From assembly GCA_014695345.1 (NCBI GenBank), contig JACJOC010000077.1, positions 62,001 to 126,000 on the forward strand: a stretch of DNA of 64,000 nt, written 5' to 3'. The notes beneath the pieces were generated by a model. That model did not search any database. It worked only from the letters and a program-made list of their open reading frames with translations, and was not told the DNA's origin. Position numbers and translations under genes: made by a program. This document shows positions 51,614 through 61,470 of this stretch, one piece after another. Origin of the DNA: Cyanobacteria bacterium FACHB-471. Its GTDB lineage: Bacteria; Cyanobacteriota; Cyanobacteriia; Elainellales; Elainellaceae. Position 1 is the stretch's first letter, and each line of letters begins with the position of its first letter.

Positions 51614-53959
51614 ATGAGGCGACTTCGGCGGATGGGGTGGCGACTATTACCAGGCGGAATCTCCTCATTGGCAGTCGTGTTTTTGGCGATGTGGGGAGGC
51701 TGGCAACCACTGGAGCAAGCCGCCTATGTGGCGTTGTTTCGGCTGCGAGGGGCGCTGCCCTGGAATGACCAGGTGGTTGTGATTGAAATTGATGATGCGA
51801 GTCTGCGGCAACTGGGGCGTTTCCCATTTTCTCGACAGCGCTATGTCCAGCTTTTAGATCGACTATCGGAGGCGCAGCCTAACATTGTGGCGTTTGACCT
51901 GATTTGGTCAGAGCCAAGCCCAGACGACTTGCAGCTCAAGGCGGCAATGGAGCGTCACAGTCTAGTTGTGTTGGCTGAAGCCTGGGATGGGCTCGGTTTA
52001 CCGCTATCCCCTACGCCTGATCTGGAGGCAGGGGCGATCGCCACGGGTCACATTCTCAAGCGCAGTAGCCCGGATGGCTTGACTCATGCTATCAATCTGC
52101 AAATTCAGCAGAAGCCTGCTTTATCGGTTTCAGTGCTTCAGGTTTACAGCCTGATTCAGGAGCCGATTAATCTGCCGGACTTAAACCAACCACTGCGAAT
52201 AAATTGGCTGAGTCGAGTTGAGCAAGCTCCTCACTACGCATTTGTAGATGTAATTCAAGGCAAAGTGCCACTACAGGCGTTTCAAGACAAAATTGTTTTG
52301 GTTGGAGTCACGGCAACGGGCTTAGATCCTTTAGTGACACCATTTGATCAGGATTTGCCTACGAGTGGGGTTTACCTTCAGGCAACGGCAATCAACAATC
52401 TGCTGCAGGGAAATTTCCTCCATGTATTTGCTCAGCGCTGGGTGCTATTTGGGTTGCTCGTTGCGGGTCCAGTTTTAAGCTGGTGTTTGAGTCACTGGCG
52501 AACTGAGCTACAGGCAGCCGTATGGGTGGCGCTATGTCTGATTTGGGCAATCTTTGGCTTGCTGATGTTTCGAGCAAACTACTGGTTGCCGATCGCTTCA
52601 CCAATTGGGCTCTTTACTGCAACGGTGGCGGCAGTGGCGGTGGGCGATCGCCTCCAACTGAATCGCTTACTCCAGCAAGAAATTGAATATCTCTGGCAAA
52701 GTCACTATCAGGATGTAGTAATTTCTCGCAAAGACACACCGTCGATTTCGGATTTACCTAAGAGTCCTGCTGCTTTGCATCGAGTCACTCAATTAGCAGA
52801 ATTGGCAGAGCGGTTTGGACGCTCCCAGTCGGCTCAGGCGGCGATTGCTCGTAGTTTACCTATTGGGCTTTTAGCGGCAGACCTGGACGGGCAAATCTGG
52901 TTTTGCAATCCTTTAGCAGCAAAGTGGCTAGGAGTGCAAGTGGGCGATCGCCTGCATTCTCACTTGATTCCCCATTGGCTGAGCGAGGCAGAATGGCAGG
53001 TTGACCTGCATAGCCTAAAAATGTCTGGCTTTGCTCAATCCAGGCAGCTAGAACGAGGAGAAAGCTGGTTAGAAATTAAGCTAGAACCGCTGGTCTATGC
53101 GGCAGCTCCCACACAACCCACATCACCTCTAGATGGCTTGCTGCTGGTGTTGAATGACATCACTGAGCGGCAGGCAATCGCTCGGATGAAAGATGAATTT
53201 GTTTCTGTCGTCAGTCATGAACTGCGTACCCCGATTACCTCAATTCGCGGCTCACTGGGGTTATTGGGAACGGGTAAACTGGGCAGCTTGAGCGACAAAG
53301 GGCAGCGCATGTTAGAAATTGCGATCAACAACACCGATCGCTTGATTCGCCTGATTAATGACATTCTTGACCTGGAGCGCATCGAATCTGGCAAGATTAC
53401 TCTGTCCAAGCAACCTTGTGACTTAGCTGACCTGATCCATCAAGCTGCCGAAACAATGCAGACAATGGCTGACACTGCTGGAGTGACGCTTTTAGTTTCT
53501 GCGGTATCGGTTCGGTTTATGGGAGATAGCGATCGCCTTCTGCAAGTGTTTACCAACTTACTTAGCAATGCCATCAAATTCTCCCCCAAAGGCAGCACTG
53601 TCTGGCTCACTGCCGAAATCCAAAACCAATCTGCAATAACACATCAGCCCACAACTGCAACCCAATCCCCACCCATTTCCCTCCAATCCCCAACTCCCAA
53701 CCCTCAATCTCCAATCTCCACCCTCCTGATTCGCATCAAAGACCAGGGGCGCGGCATTCCTGCTGACAAGCTCGATCTAATCTTTGAGCGATTTCAGCAG
53801 GTTGATGTGTCTGATGCTCGTCAAAAGGGAGGAACGGGACTGGGTCTACCGATTTGTAGTGCGATCGTACAGCAGCATGACGGCAAAATTTGGGTAGAAA
53901 GCCAGTTGAATGTGGGGAGTACCTTTTACGTCACGCTGCCAGGAACAATGGATGTGTAG
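51614..53959 (+). CDS. CHASE2-PAS sensor histidine kinase
   Basis: A 781-residue kinase. TM1 (about 12-28) precedes a periplasmic CHASE2 domain (about 35-275, VVVIEIDDASLRQLGRFPFSR, IVAFDLIWSEPSPDD, KIVLVGVTATGLDP). Three further TM helices (about 280-350) follow, then a PAS domain (about 405-520), HisKA (VVSHELRTPITSIRGSL) and HATPase_c (LLSNAIKFSPKG, DQGRGIPADKL, GGTGLGLPICSAIVQQHDG). A P/T/S/Q-rich insert of about 35 residues interrupts the ATPase between N-box and G1 box (around 676-710). There is no receiver domain. It starts 11 bases after the EAL gene stop, so it is the last gene of the operon. CHASE2 ligands are unknown. Confidence 0.92.
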   Translation: MRRLRRMGWRLLPGGISSLAVVFLAMWGGWQPLEQAAYVALFRLRGALPWNDQVVVIEIDDASLRQLGRFPFSRQRYVQLLDRLSEAQPNIVAFDLIWSEPSPDDLQLKAAMERHSLVVLAEAWDGLGLPLSPTPDLEAGAIATGHILKRSSPDGLTHAINLQIQQKPALSVSVLQVYSLIQEPINLPDLNQPLRINWLSRVEQAPHYAFVDVIQGKVPLQAFQDKIVLVGVTATGLDPLVTPFDQDLPTSGVYLQATAINNLLQGNFLHVFAQRWVLFGLLVAGPVLSWCLSHWRTELQAAVWVALCLIWAIFGLLMFRANYWLPIASPIGLFTATVAAVAVGDRLQLNRLLQQEIEYLWQSHYQDVVISRKDTPSISDLPKSPAALHRVTQLAELAERFGRSQSAQAAIARSLPIGLLAADLDGQIWFCNPLAAKWLGVQVGDRLHSHLIPHWLSEAEWQVDLHSLKMSGFAQSRQLERGESWLEIKLEPLVYAAAPTQPTSPLDGLLLVLNDITERQAIARMKDEFVSVVSHELRTPITSIRGSLGLLGTGKLGSLSDKGQRMLEIAINNTDRLIRLINDILDLERIESGKITLSKQPCDLADLIHQAAETMQTMADTAGVTLLVSAVSVRFMGDSDRLLQVFTNLLSNAIKFSPKGSTVWLTAEIQNQSAITHQPTTATQSPPISLQSPTPNPQSPISTLLIRIKDQGRGIPADKLDLIFERFQQVDVSDARQKGGTGLGLPICSAIVQQHDGKIWVESQLNVGSTFYVTLPGTMDV

Positions 53960-53963
53960 AAAC

Positions 53964-54842
53964 TCAAGGATTGAGCGATCGCCACGTATCGGCTAATGCT
54001 TTGGCGATCGGTTTGACGACTTCATCATCTTTCCAATATTCGTTGTGAGATGTGGGATTCCAGTTTTGTAACATTCCGCCTGCATTCACTTTTTTATCCT
54101 TCACAACTTTCTTGTATTCCTCATTAATGTTTTGGATAGGATAGCCCAGTAGGTCATCCTCATCATAAAAATTGACCCACTCTCCTTTAAGGTTAGGGTA
54201 ATGCTGGGAAAGCTTGGGTGAAGGGACTTTAATTGGAATACCAAAGTCTTTATGACGCAGTGACCAGAAGGCGATCTGACTACCAAAGGTGTAGAACAGT
54301 GCTAAGGTTTCACCTTTCTCTAAAGGAGTGTTGCCTATAGGTATCTGTGCCTGGCTATTTTGCAAATCCCAAATGTAGTTGCTGGCGATCGTAGAACCCA
54401 GACTATGAGCCACGATGCACAATGGTGCTTTATCACCAGCACTGGTAGCCAGTTTCTTTAATGTATCGGAGAAACACTGGTGAATGCCGTCGTAGATATG
54501 GCGGTCAGAGGCTGCGGAGGAAGAAGTCACTTGATAGGCAACGCTGTCGGATAGGGAGTGAAAAATAAACTCACCTAATTTGAAAAATTTCTTGAGCTTG
54601 CCTTCAATTTGGAGGCGATCGCACAATTCATCTTGAATTGTTTGCACTACCTCAGCCCAGTAGATTGGCTCAATCACCAATTTTGCATCAACAGTGTCAA
54701 CTTCCTCATCTAACACTTTGGCAAGCTCTGACTTTAGCTTTTTTGCAAATCCACTAGTAAATTTGGGGCTATCTTTTTGAGCAAAGTCAGGATTTGCTTC
54801 TCCAATGCCGTGAATTACCGCGACTGCAATCTTTTGAGGCAT
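53964..54842 (-). CDS. Alpha/beta hydrolase, lipase/esterase-like
   Basis: A 292-residue hydrolase. The oxyanion-hole strand VAVIHGIGEANPDF opens the protein, and the nucleophile elbow is CIVAHSLGSTIAS. A later acid candidate is in NFYDEDDLLGYPI and the histidine probably lies in PTSHNEYWKDD. This arrangement matches PGAP1/lipase-like esterases of bacteria. There is no signal peptide or membrane segment, so it should be cytosolic. It converges on the CHASE2 kinase with only 4 bases between the stop codons, leaving no room for a terminator. Substrate unknown. ATG at 54842 is the first in frame and places the HGIGE motif at the usual distance. Confidence 0.8.
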   Translation of the reverse strand: MPQKIAVAVIHGIGEANPDFAQKDSPKFTSGFAKKLKSELAKVLDEEVDTVDAKLVIEPIYWAEVVQTIQDELCDRLQIEGKLKKFFKLGEFIFHSLSDSVAYQVTSSSAASDRHIYDGIHQCFSDTLKKLATSAGDKAPLCIVAHSLGSTIASNYIWDLQNSQAQIPIGNTPLEKGETLALFYTFGSQIAFWSLRHKDFGIPIKVPSPKLSQHYPNLKGEWVNFYDEDDLLGYPIQNINEEYKKVVKDKKVNAGGMLQNWNPTSHNEYWKDDEVVKPIAKALADTWRSLNP

Positions 54843-55121
54843 AAAGGCTCCGTTTGTAGAAATATTCTAGGGTTATGTTTAGTGCAACGTTGAATTGACC
54901 CGTTATCAACGTTATGCATAATGCAGGACAATGCCAAGCCCCTAAGCGGGTGATGCGTATCGCTGAAAATTGGGATAATAAAGAAGGGACACGAAATCTC
55001 GCATCCCTCTGCATAATCTATTCGCTTACAGAATTACCATCGGCGTTGTTGATTTGAAGCAAAGCGGAACCCGACAAAATTCAAGTAAGTGCCAGGTTGC
55101 ACATTGTTTTACTCACATCCA

Positions 55122-56138
55122 TCAATAAACTAAAAACGAAACGCCAACTGCACCGTAGAAAGTATCTGGTGTAGGGCTTCCTTGATGGTCTACCGCCTGT
55201 CCTTGCCCTGAAAAGATACGGGTCACTCGGAAACGATGATAGTTGCCCAATAGTTGAGCTAGGGAAACGTAGTGAACTTCTTCACCACTGAATAGTTCTG
55301 CATCCAGTTCAGGCAGTGAATGCCAGGGACATTTCATCAGTTCATGGTGAGCATTGTGATAACCAAAGTTAAGCAACAGCAAGTTCAGCCAGGGATAGCG
55401 TTGAGAAAGTAGTGTCGAGAAAGTGTTTGCCTGTTCATGGGCACGATCGCGCTCTGGTAAAGGCGTTCCCGGTGGAAAAACCTCATAGGTATGCTGAAAT
55501 GCATCCATCCACCGCAGCACTGTAATCATGCCAATGTAAGACAAGAAGTAAAGTAACAATGCTTTCGGTGAAACAATTGCCAATAGTGTAAACAAACTGC
55601 CACGAATCAGTAGTAGCGCAGCCACACGTAACCGCTCATCTTGACGTTCAGGATCTTGAAATGTGTTGAAAATGGAGCGCCATTGCAACCAGAATGAGAT
55701 CACTGGAACGTAAAGCCATTCCAATGCGAGGATGGTTTGCCGCAACAGCTTCGGCATTTGTTCCAGCGTTTCAGCTAGGTTGAACGCAGAAAAATCTACC
55801 CGATCAATGTGATGAGCGATGTGACGTTTTGCTAGCTTGTCAAAGCGCCCGTAGCAGCCACCCGTAATCCACAGCACTAGGGTGCCGAAGATGGCATTCC
55901 AGCGCCGATTCCCGAAAATGGTACTGTGCATGAATTCGTGCGACAGGTAAGCTGAGAAGACTAAGCCGTGAGTCAACAGCATGACCCCGGCGGCATTGAG
56001 CCAACCGCTAGGCAACAGCAGCAGAGAAATTCCACCGATATAGCTCAACAAGCTGTAGAGAATGGCGATCGCATTCCACAGTGGCTTTTGGCGATGCACA
56101 TATAGATTAACGTTGACAGTTGCAGGAAGAGTAACCAT
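55122..56138 (-). CDS. Membrane fatty acid desaturase
   Basis: A 338-residue di-iron desaturase. The three histidine boxes are HEFMHS (with the following IFG), HIAHH and HNAHH, the last after NLLLLNFGY. Four to five transmembrane helices surround them (about 20-62, 75-95, 140-160 and 175-210), giving the usual hairpin topology with cytosolic boxes. Members introduce double bonds into membrane lipids or hydroxylate carotenoid-like substrates; the sequence does not place it in the DesA/B/C/D groups by eye. ATG 56138. It is divergent from the flavoprotein at 56259 with a 120-base spacer. Confidence 0.88.
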   Translation of the reverse strand: MVTLPATVNVNLYVHRQKPLWNAIAILYSLLSYIGGISLLLLPSGWLNAAGVMLLTHGLVFSAYLSHEFMHSTIFGNRRWNAIFGTLVLWITGGCYGRFDKLAKRHIAHHIDRVDFSAFNLAETLEQMPKLLRQTILALEWLYVPVISFWLQWRSIFNTFQDPERQDERLRVAALLLIRGSLFTLLAIVSPKALLLYFLSYIGMITVLRWMDAFQHTYEVFPPGTPLPERDRAHEQANTFSTLLSQRYPWLNLLLLNFGYHNAHHELMKCPWHSLPELDAELFSGEEVHYVSLAQLLGNYHRFRVTRIFSGQGQAVDHQGSPTPDTFYGAVGVSFLVY

Positions 56139-56258
56139 AAGCTGTTAAACGCTGGACTCCATCTTTTTGAGAACACTAAAGGAGTTCTACATATTGTGCC
56201 TGTATTGTAGATAAACCAATCCACTGATTGAGTCACCGTTTCCTGACTTAATAGCCTT

Positions 56259-57419
56259 ATGTCTGCAAACGTTAACGAATTTGATGCGATCGTGCTGGGT
56301 GCAGGCGCGATGGGTAGTGCCGCAGCCTATTACTTAACTCAGGCTAGACAGCGCGTTTTGCTGTTAGACCAGTTTGAACTGGATCATCAGAAGGGCAGTT
56401 CTCATGGGCTGTCACGAGTAATTCGCTATTCCTACGACAATCCAATTTATGTGAACCTGATGCGCGATGCCTATCCGCTCTGGTTTGCGCTGCAAGAAGC
56501 AGCCGGAGAACAGCTCTATTTCAAAACGGGAGGAATTGATTTTGGCTTGCCCTCAGAACCAACAATGCAGAACCTGAAAGCCAGCCTGAAGCAAACTAAT
56601 CTACCGCACGATCGCCTCTCTACCCACGAAGCCCAAAAGCTTTTCCCCCAGTTTCGGTTTGACGAGGGAATGGAGGCGATTTACCAGGAAGACACAGGCT
56701 TTTTGGCTGCTTCTCGCTGTGTGTTGACCCATATTCGCTTGGCTCAGGCAAGTGGCGCAACGGTGCTAGATCAAACTCCGGTTATGCGGATTGGGGTGAA
56801 GGGCGATCGCGTCGAGGTGCAAACCGCTAGGGGCAAATATGGGGGCGATCGCCTGATCGTTACGGCAGGCAGTTGGGCAAAAAGAATATTGGCAGAACAG
56901 GGAATCAATCTACCGCTCAGGGTAATGCCCTGCCAACTTGCCTTTTTTGAACCCGATAACCCGACAGACTATGAGCCAGGACGCTTTCCGGTATTTATTG
57001 CTCACCTGAATGCAGACTATGGTGAGAGTCCTTACGGCATTCCTACTTATCAAGGCTCTGGCGTAAAAATTACTCCGTTTTACGGTTGGAAGACTGTTAG
57101 CGATCCGAGTGAAGTAGATTACACGCCCGACCTGGAATGGATTGAACGCTTACGAGAATTTCCCCGTCGCTACATTCCTGGTGCCAATGGCAAACTTGTT
57201 TCTACCCGTCGCTGTCTTTACACTGTGACTCCAGACAAACATTTTGTGATCGATCGCCACCCTCACTATCCTCAAATCATCATTGGTGCAGGCTTTTCAG
57301 GGCACGGGTTTAAGTTCAGTACATTAGTAGGCAAGATTTTGATGGAGTTGGCGATCGCAGGCAAAACCAACCACGACATCAGCCTGTTCAAGCTCTCTCG
57401 CTTCCAGGATCACAATTAA
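56259..57419 (+). CDS. Monomeric sarcosine oxidase / N-methyltryptophan oxidase-like flavoprotein
   Basis: A 386-residue FAD-dependent amine oxidase (DAO superfamily). The dinucleotide-binding strand is DAIVLGAGAMGSAAAYYLTQ. The G-S-S-H-G-x-S-R-x-I-R motif (KGSSHGLSRVIRYSY) is typical of MSOX/MTOX, and the covalent-FAD cysteine region is STRRCLYTVTPDKHFVIDRHP, with C aligned to Cys315 of monomeric sarcosine oxidase. GFSGHGFKFSTLVGKIL closes the FAD site. It oxidises N-methyl amino acids (sarcosine, N-methyltryptophan) to the amine plus formaldehyde and H2O2, or a cyclic amine such as pipecolate. Start ATG 56259. No glycine-betaine pathway neighbour is visible. Confidence 0.92.
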   Translation: MSANVNEFDAIVLGAGAMGSAAAYYLTQARQRVLLLDQFELDHQKGSSHGLSRVIRYSYDNPIYVNLMRDAYPLWFALQEAAGEQLYFKTGGIDFGLPSEPTMQNLKASLKQTNLPHDRLSTHEAQKLFPQFRFDEGMEAIYQEDTGFLAASRCVLTHIRLAQASGATVLDQTPVMRIGVKGDRVEVQTARGKYGGDRLIVTAGSWAKRILAEQGINLPLRVMPCQLAFFEPDNPTDYEPGRFPVFIAHLNADYGESPYGIPTYQGSGVKITPFYGWKTVSDPSEVDYTPDLEWIERLREFPRRYIPGANGKLVSTRRCLYTVTPDKHFVIDRHPHYPQIIIGAGFSGHGFKFSTLVGKILMELAIAGKTNHDISLFKLSRFQDHN

Positions 57420-57448
57420 TTGTGGGGACGTTTTACAATCACTCAAAA

Positions 57449-60400
57449 TCATCCATTTAGATCATTGAAGTCACACATCTGGCGGTCTTGCTCACTGTTA
57501 GCACCAAAACTGTCACCGTGAGCAAAATAGGGTCGCAACCAATTGCACCCTCGTTGCAGCAACCCATCGAGGTCATCCAGTCGCCACAAGCGCGGTGTGT
57601 TGTCTGCTTGGGAAACAACTATAATGCTTTTTCCATCTGGGCTGAGTGCCATCGCGTATCCTTCATACTCAGCAATTTGGTTGCCGTTGTTGTCCCAAAC
57701 TCTAATTCTGTTGTCTTCACCTAACGCGGCAATGCGATCGCCACTCAAACTAACCTGCAAAGTCCCTGGATAAGACTCTACTGGCTCTTTAAGCCAACCT
57801 GTTCGCCCTTTGATCGCCTGCAAATTTCCCTCCATGTTCCAGGTGAAGGCAACTTGTTCAAAAGGTTTAACAAACCTTCCGCTTTCTGGAATGAAGATTG
57901 TATCAGAGAGGTCATTGGTATAAATCGATTGAGTGGCTGTGGAAAAATTACTATCCTGGATCGTTCTAATCAGATTGCCCTGCAAGTCCCACAGTTTGAC
58001 TGCCGTGTCTAGCGATCTTGAAATATCAGGCGGTGTAACGGTGATAATTTGTTTACCATCGTGGCTAAAATAAGCGCTGTTTACGTACTCAGAATGAGCT
58101 TGAAATGAGTCTATCTCCTGTGCCTGAAGATTCCACAGGCGTACCATACCGTTGCCGCTTGCTGTGACGATTCGATCGCTTTGGGGGTTGAACTGTAAGG
58201 ACTCAAGTTCTTCAGAGATAGGTGGTGAGGTTGCTATTTGATTTCCCTCCATATCCCAAATTTGAATTGTGTTGCCCTGCCTAAAGGTGGCGACATACCT
58301 TCCATCTGAGCTAATTGGACGTTGCCAATTCGTTCCCCAATTTCCCGATAGAACTGTTGACTGATTTCCTTCAAAATCCCAAACTTCTACTGTACCTTCA
58401 CCTAATGAAGAATATCCATGAGTAAGAATGCGATCGCCAGTTGGACTAAATTCTATCCTCTTAAGTTCACCCTGATGTCCTTTAAACTCAGACAGTAAAT
58501 TACCTCGAATATCCCAAACTCGAACTATGTCATTTTCCAGGATTGCAGCAACATGCTCACCATCAGGGCTAACTTTTAAGGCTGTAACTGGCTCTTGTTG
58601 TCCTGCAAAAGTAGCTAGCTGATTGCCCTGTAGGTTCCACACTTGGGCGAAGCCTACACTATCGTCGTTTACGGTAATACGTTTGCCATCAGGACTAAAT
58701 TGAATAACCGATTCAAGGCTTAAATCGCGGCTTTTCAAATCTATCAATAAGTTGCCTTGGAGATCCCACAGCCGTAGGTCACTACTGCTTCCTGCAATGT
58801 TAGCTTCCGTTTCTCCAAAGCTGGCGATCTGTCGTCCATCAGGGCTAAATTGTACTGCTGCGATTCCTCCTGCATGTGCCTTAAACGCTGTTATTTGTTC
58901 TCCCTGAAGATTCCACAAATGGATGTTACCCTCCCGATCTCCAATAACAATGCGTTGACCATCAGTCCTAAATTGCACAGCTTCAATGAAGTGTTGATGT
59001 CCACTGAAAGTAGCAACTTTATTGCCCTGCAAATCCCAGAGGTAGGCAATATTTTCATCCGTTGTGAGAATGCGATCGCCCTGTGGACTAAATTGCACCA
59101 AACTTCTACCGTCACTTTGCTTTGTTAAAGCTGCTAGCTGGTTACCTTGGAAATCTTGAATTGAGATACTGTCTCTTCCAACCATTGCAATATGTTGCCC
59201 ATGCGGACTAAAAGATACGGCATTTTGTGACAATGATAGTCCTTCGTATACCGCTAACTGATTGCCCTGTAAATCCCATAGACGAGCAGTTTGCTCACTC
59301 CAACTTTGGTCAGGATTATCACATGAAACACTAGCTTCGAGTGTGAGAAGGTATTTATGATTTGGACTGAATAGAACATTAGAGATTCGCCCTTCTGTTT
59401 GAAGGACAAATTTCTGATCCCCCTGAAGATCCAATAGAGATGATTGACAGTTTGAGTAGACAGCGATGTATTTTGCGTCTGGACTGATTCTAATGCCGCT
59501 GATGAAGCTGTCGTATGGCAACCCTTGTAGTTTTATCCTTGAAAACTGGTTGCCCTGCAAACCTAAAGCTGTAATGATTGCTACGTCAGGTGCGATTCCG
59601 CTGTCAAGAAAGGCAACGCGATCGCCCCGTGGACTAAACTGTACCCAAGTTTGACTAGCCCATGGGCCCGTCACCTGCTGTACTTGAATGTCATCAAGAA
59701 TAGTTTGTAGCGCCAGAATTGGACTACTAGTGGGGTAATTTGAGCTTGTTTGCCTAATATTGAAATATGTTGAAAACTGAAAAGTTAAAATTCCTAAGCG
59801 AAAGTTAAACCATTCTACTTTTCCTTCTGCGATCTGTTTTAGTTTGTGTGTAGATCGCATGGCAGTCAACAGAGCATCAGTCGGCAGAAATTCAAATTGT
59901 TCTAAAGCACTATTGCTGTCTCTTTCAATTTCGGTGATGGTTCTAGTGCGATCGACTAATTGTCTTGCCCACAGTCCAATGAGTCCTGCTGCGACCAAGG
60001 CTGTTGTGAGAAAAACTGTGCCGATGCGAAGACGCTGTTTAACTGTACGGTTGGCTTTGGTTAAGATCTCGTTGGACTGTTTAGCTTCTCGATTTTCAAA
60101 CTGTTGGCTGGCTCGGAGAAACTCTGCATCTTGGGCACTCAAGCTTTTGCTCATTGACCATTTCAGGGCTTCTTCTAGCGCCTGCCCACGTAGTAGTCGT
60201 GAGTGGTCTTGTTTGCCAGACATCACCCATGCATTGAAGGATTCCACATAGGGACGCAGATTGTTGAGCGATCGCTCTACCCAAGTCTGATCAAAAACGG
60301 CTGCATAAATAGGGTTATAAACTTGCAGCAGGTTTCCCTGCTTGACTACCAGCCCTGAAAGCCGCAGCTCGATTTGTCCTTCACTATCATCAGCAGGCAT

Positions 60401-61438
60401 TTCTCCTTGCTGCAAAATCTGTTGATAGAGTCCTAATAAACGGCTAGCAACTTTCTCGTTGCGGAGGAGGCGATCGCGAATGGTTCGCAGATGTTCCGGC
60501 TCATCCTGGGATTCCCAGTTTTGAATGATCTGAGTTTGGACAAGATGCTGAACCAAAGTAGAAGGCAAAGGTGCGGAAGAATTTTGAATTTTAGATTCTA
60601 GATTTTGTTTTTTTGGATTTGACCCAAAACTCACTGTTCTGTTTATCTTCTCTACCTCTTGTACAACCAGTTGACAAACTTTTTGAGTGAGTAGGGGTTG
60701 TCCGCCTGTCCAGTGTAATATTTCGCGCAGAGTGTCTTGGGGGTTGGCAATACTTCCTAAGCCTCTGGTAAGTACTTGTGCTTGTTCAAGCTGGAATCCG
60801 TGGAGGGCGATCGCCCGTCCAATATTAAACGGGGTACGAGTCTTGTCTTTGATTAGATCTGAAGGAGTTGTGACTCCTAACAGGCAAAAAGTGATACGGT
60901 TATATTCTGGGTTATCAACTCGTTGGTTATAGCAAGCTCGAATCAACGCAAAAAAGTCATTGATTGAGAAATTGAGGCTAAGAATACTGTCAATTTCATC
61001 AATGAAAATAACAATATTTTGAACTGCAACTTCTACTAATAAAACTTCTTCAATAAAACGATTAAGCAGATGCACCAGCGCCAGATCCTGATGTTCTTGT
61101 AACCAGTTTTTTAGGCTTACTTTTCCAGGCAAATTAGCCCCTCTCCATAGTTCGGAAATCACCTGTTCATACCATTGGCGAGGAGTTAAGTGTTCACTGC
61201 CGATCCGGGTCATGTCAACCGCGATGCAGATAAAGCCTTCTGCTTTAAGCCGCTGCATTGTCCGGACTCGCAAGCTAGATTTGCCCATTTGTCGACAGTT
61301 AAAGACATAGCAAAAGTGTCCTGCCTTTAGTGCTTGGTATAAGTCTTGGTCTGCCTGACGTGCTACATAACTAGGTGCGTCAATTCTAAGACTTCCCCCG
61401 ACCTGATATTCATAGCCAGTGCTGGTAGAAAAACTCAT
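57449..61438 (-). CDS. AAA-like (STAND-type) ATPase with C-terminal WD40 propellers
   Basis: A 1329-residue protein. An N-terminal AAA-like domain (about 1-390) has a P-loop [10 protein letters not shown] (K53) and Walker [10 protein letters not shown] (D147-E148). A helical linker (about 395-465) shows [13 protein letters not shown] and DAEFLRASQ, the same module that precedes the membrane helix in the TIR protein at 14271. A single TM follows (472-491). About fourteen WD40-type repeats (about 590-1300) each end near W-D/N-L-Q-G-N, enough for two seven-bladed propellers. The final [17 protein letters not shown] is the usual cap of cyanobacterial WD40 proteins. It is cotranscribed with the LuxR-AAA gene, 32 bases upstream. 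Likely a sensor-signalling ATPase; trigger unknown. Confidence 0.88.
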   Translation of the reverse strand: MSFSTSTGYEYQVGGSLRIDAPSYVARQADQDLYQALKAGHFCYVFNCRQMGKSSLRVRTMQRLKAEGFICIAVDMTRIGSEHLTPRQWYEQVISELWRGANLPGKVSLKNWLQEHQDLALVHLLNRFIEEVLLVEVAVQNIVIFIDEIDSILSLNFSINDFFALIRACYNQRVDNPEYNRITFCLLGVTTPSDLIKDKTRTPFNIGRAIALHGFQLEQAQVLTRGLGSIANPQDTLREILHWTGGQPLLTQKVCQLVVQEVEKINRTVSFGSNPKKQNLESKIQNSSAPLPSTLVQHLVQTQIIQNWESQDEPEHLRTIRDRLLRNEKVASRLLGLYQQILQQGEMPADDSEGQIELRLSGLVVKQGNLLQVYNPIYAAVFDQTWVERSLNNLRPYVESFNAWVMSGKQDHSRLLRGQALEEALKWSMSKSLSAQDAEFLRASQQFENREAKQSNEILTKANRTVKQRLRIGTVFLTTALVAAGLIGLWARQLVDRTRTITEIERDSNSALEQFEFLPTDALLTAMRSTHKLKQIAEGKVEWFNFRLGILTFQFSTYFNIRQTSSNYPTSSPILALQTILDDIQVQQVTGPWASQTWVQFSPRGDRVAFLDSGIAPDVAIITALGLQGNQFSRIKLQGLPYDSFISGIRISPDAKYIAVYSNCQSSLLDLQGDQKFVLQTEGRISNVLFSPNHKYLLTLEASVSCDNPDQSWSEQTARLWDLQGNQLAVYEGLSLSQNAVSFSPHGQHIAMVGRDSISIQDFQGNQLAALTKQSDGRSLVQFSPQGDRILTTDENIAYLWDLQGNKVATFSGHQHFIEAVQFRTDGQRIVIGDREGNIHLWNLQGEQITAFKAHAGGIAAVQFSPDGRQIASFGETEANIAGSSSDLRLWDLQGNLLIDLKSRDLSLESVIQFSPDGKRITVNDDSVGFAQVWNLQGNQLATFAGQQEPVTALKVSPDGEHVAAILENDIVRVWDIRGNLLSEFKGHQGELKRIEFSPTGDRILTHGYSSLGEGTVEVWDFEGNQSTVLSGNWGTNWQRPISSDGRYVATFRQGNTIQIWDMEGNQIATSPPISEELESLQFNPQSDRIVTASGNGMVRLWNLQAQEIDSFQAHSEYVNSAYFSHDGKQIITVTPPDISRSLDTAVKLWDLQGNLIRTIQDSNFSTATQSIYTNDLSDTIFIPESGRFVKPFEQVAFTWNMEGNLQAIKGRTGWLKEPVESYPGTLQVSLSGDRIAALGEDNRIRVWDNNGNQIAEYEGYAMALSPDGKSIIVVSQADNTPRLWRLDDLDGLLQRGCNWLRPYFAHGDSFGANSEQDRQMCDFNDLNG

Positions 61439-61470
61439 ATTTCATCTCATAAAACTTAAGTAGAGAGGAG

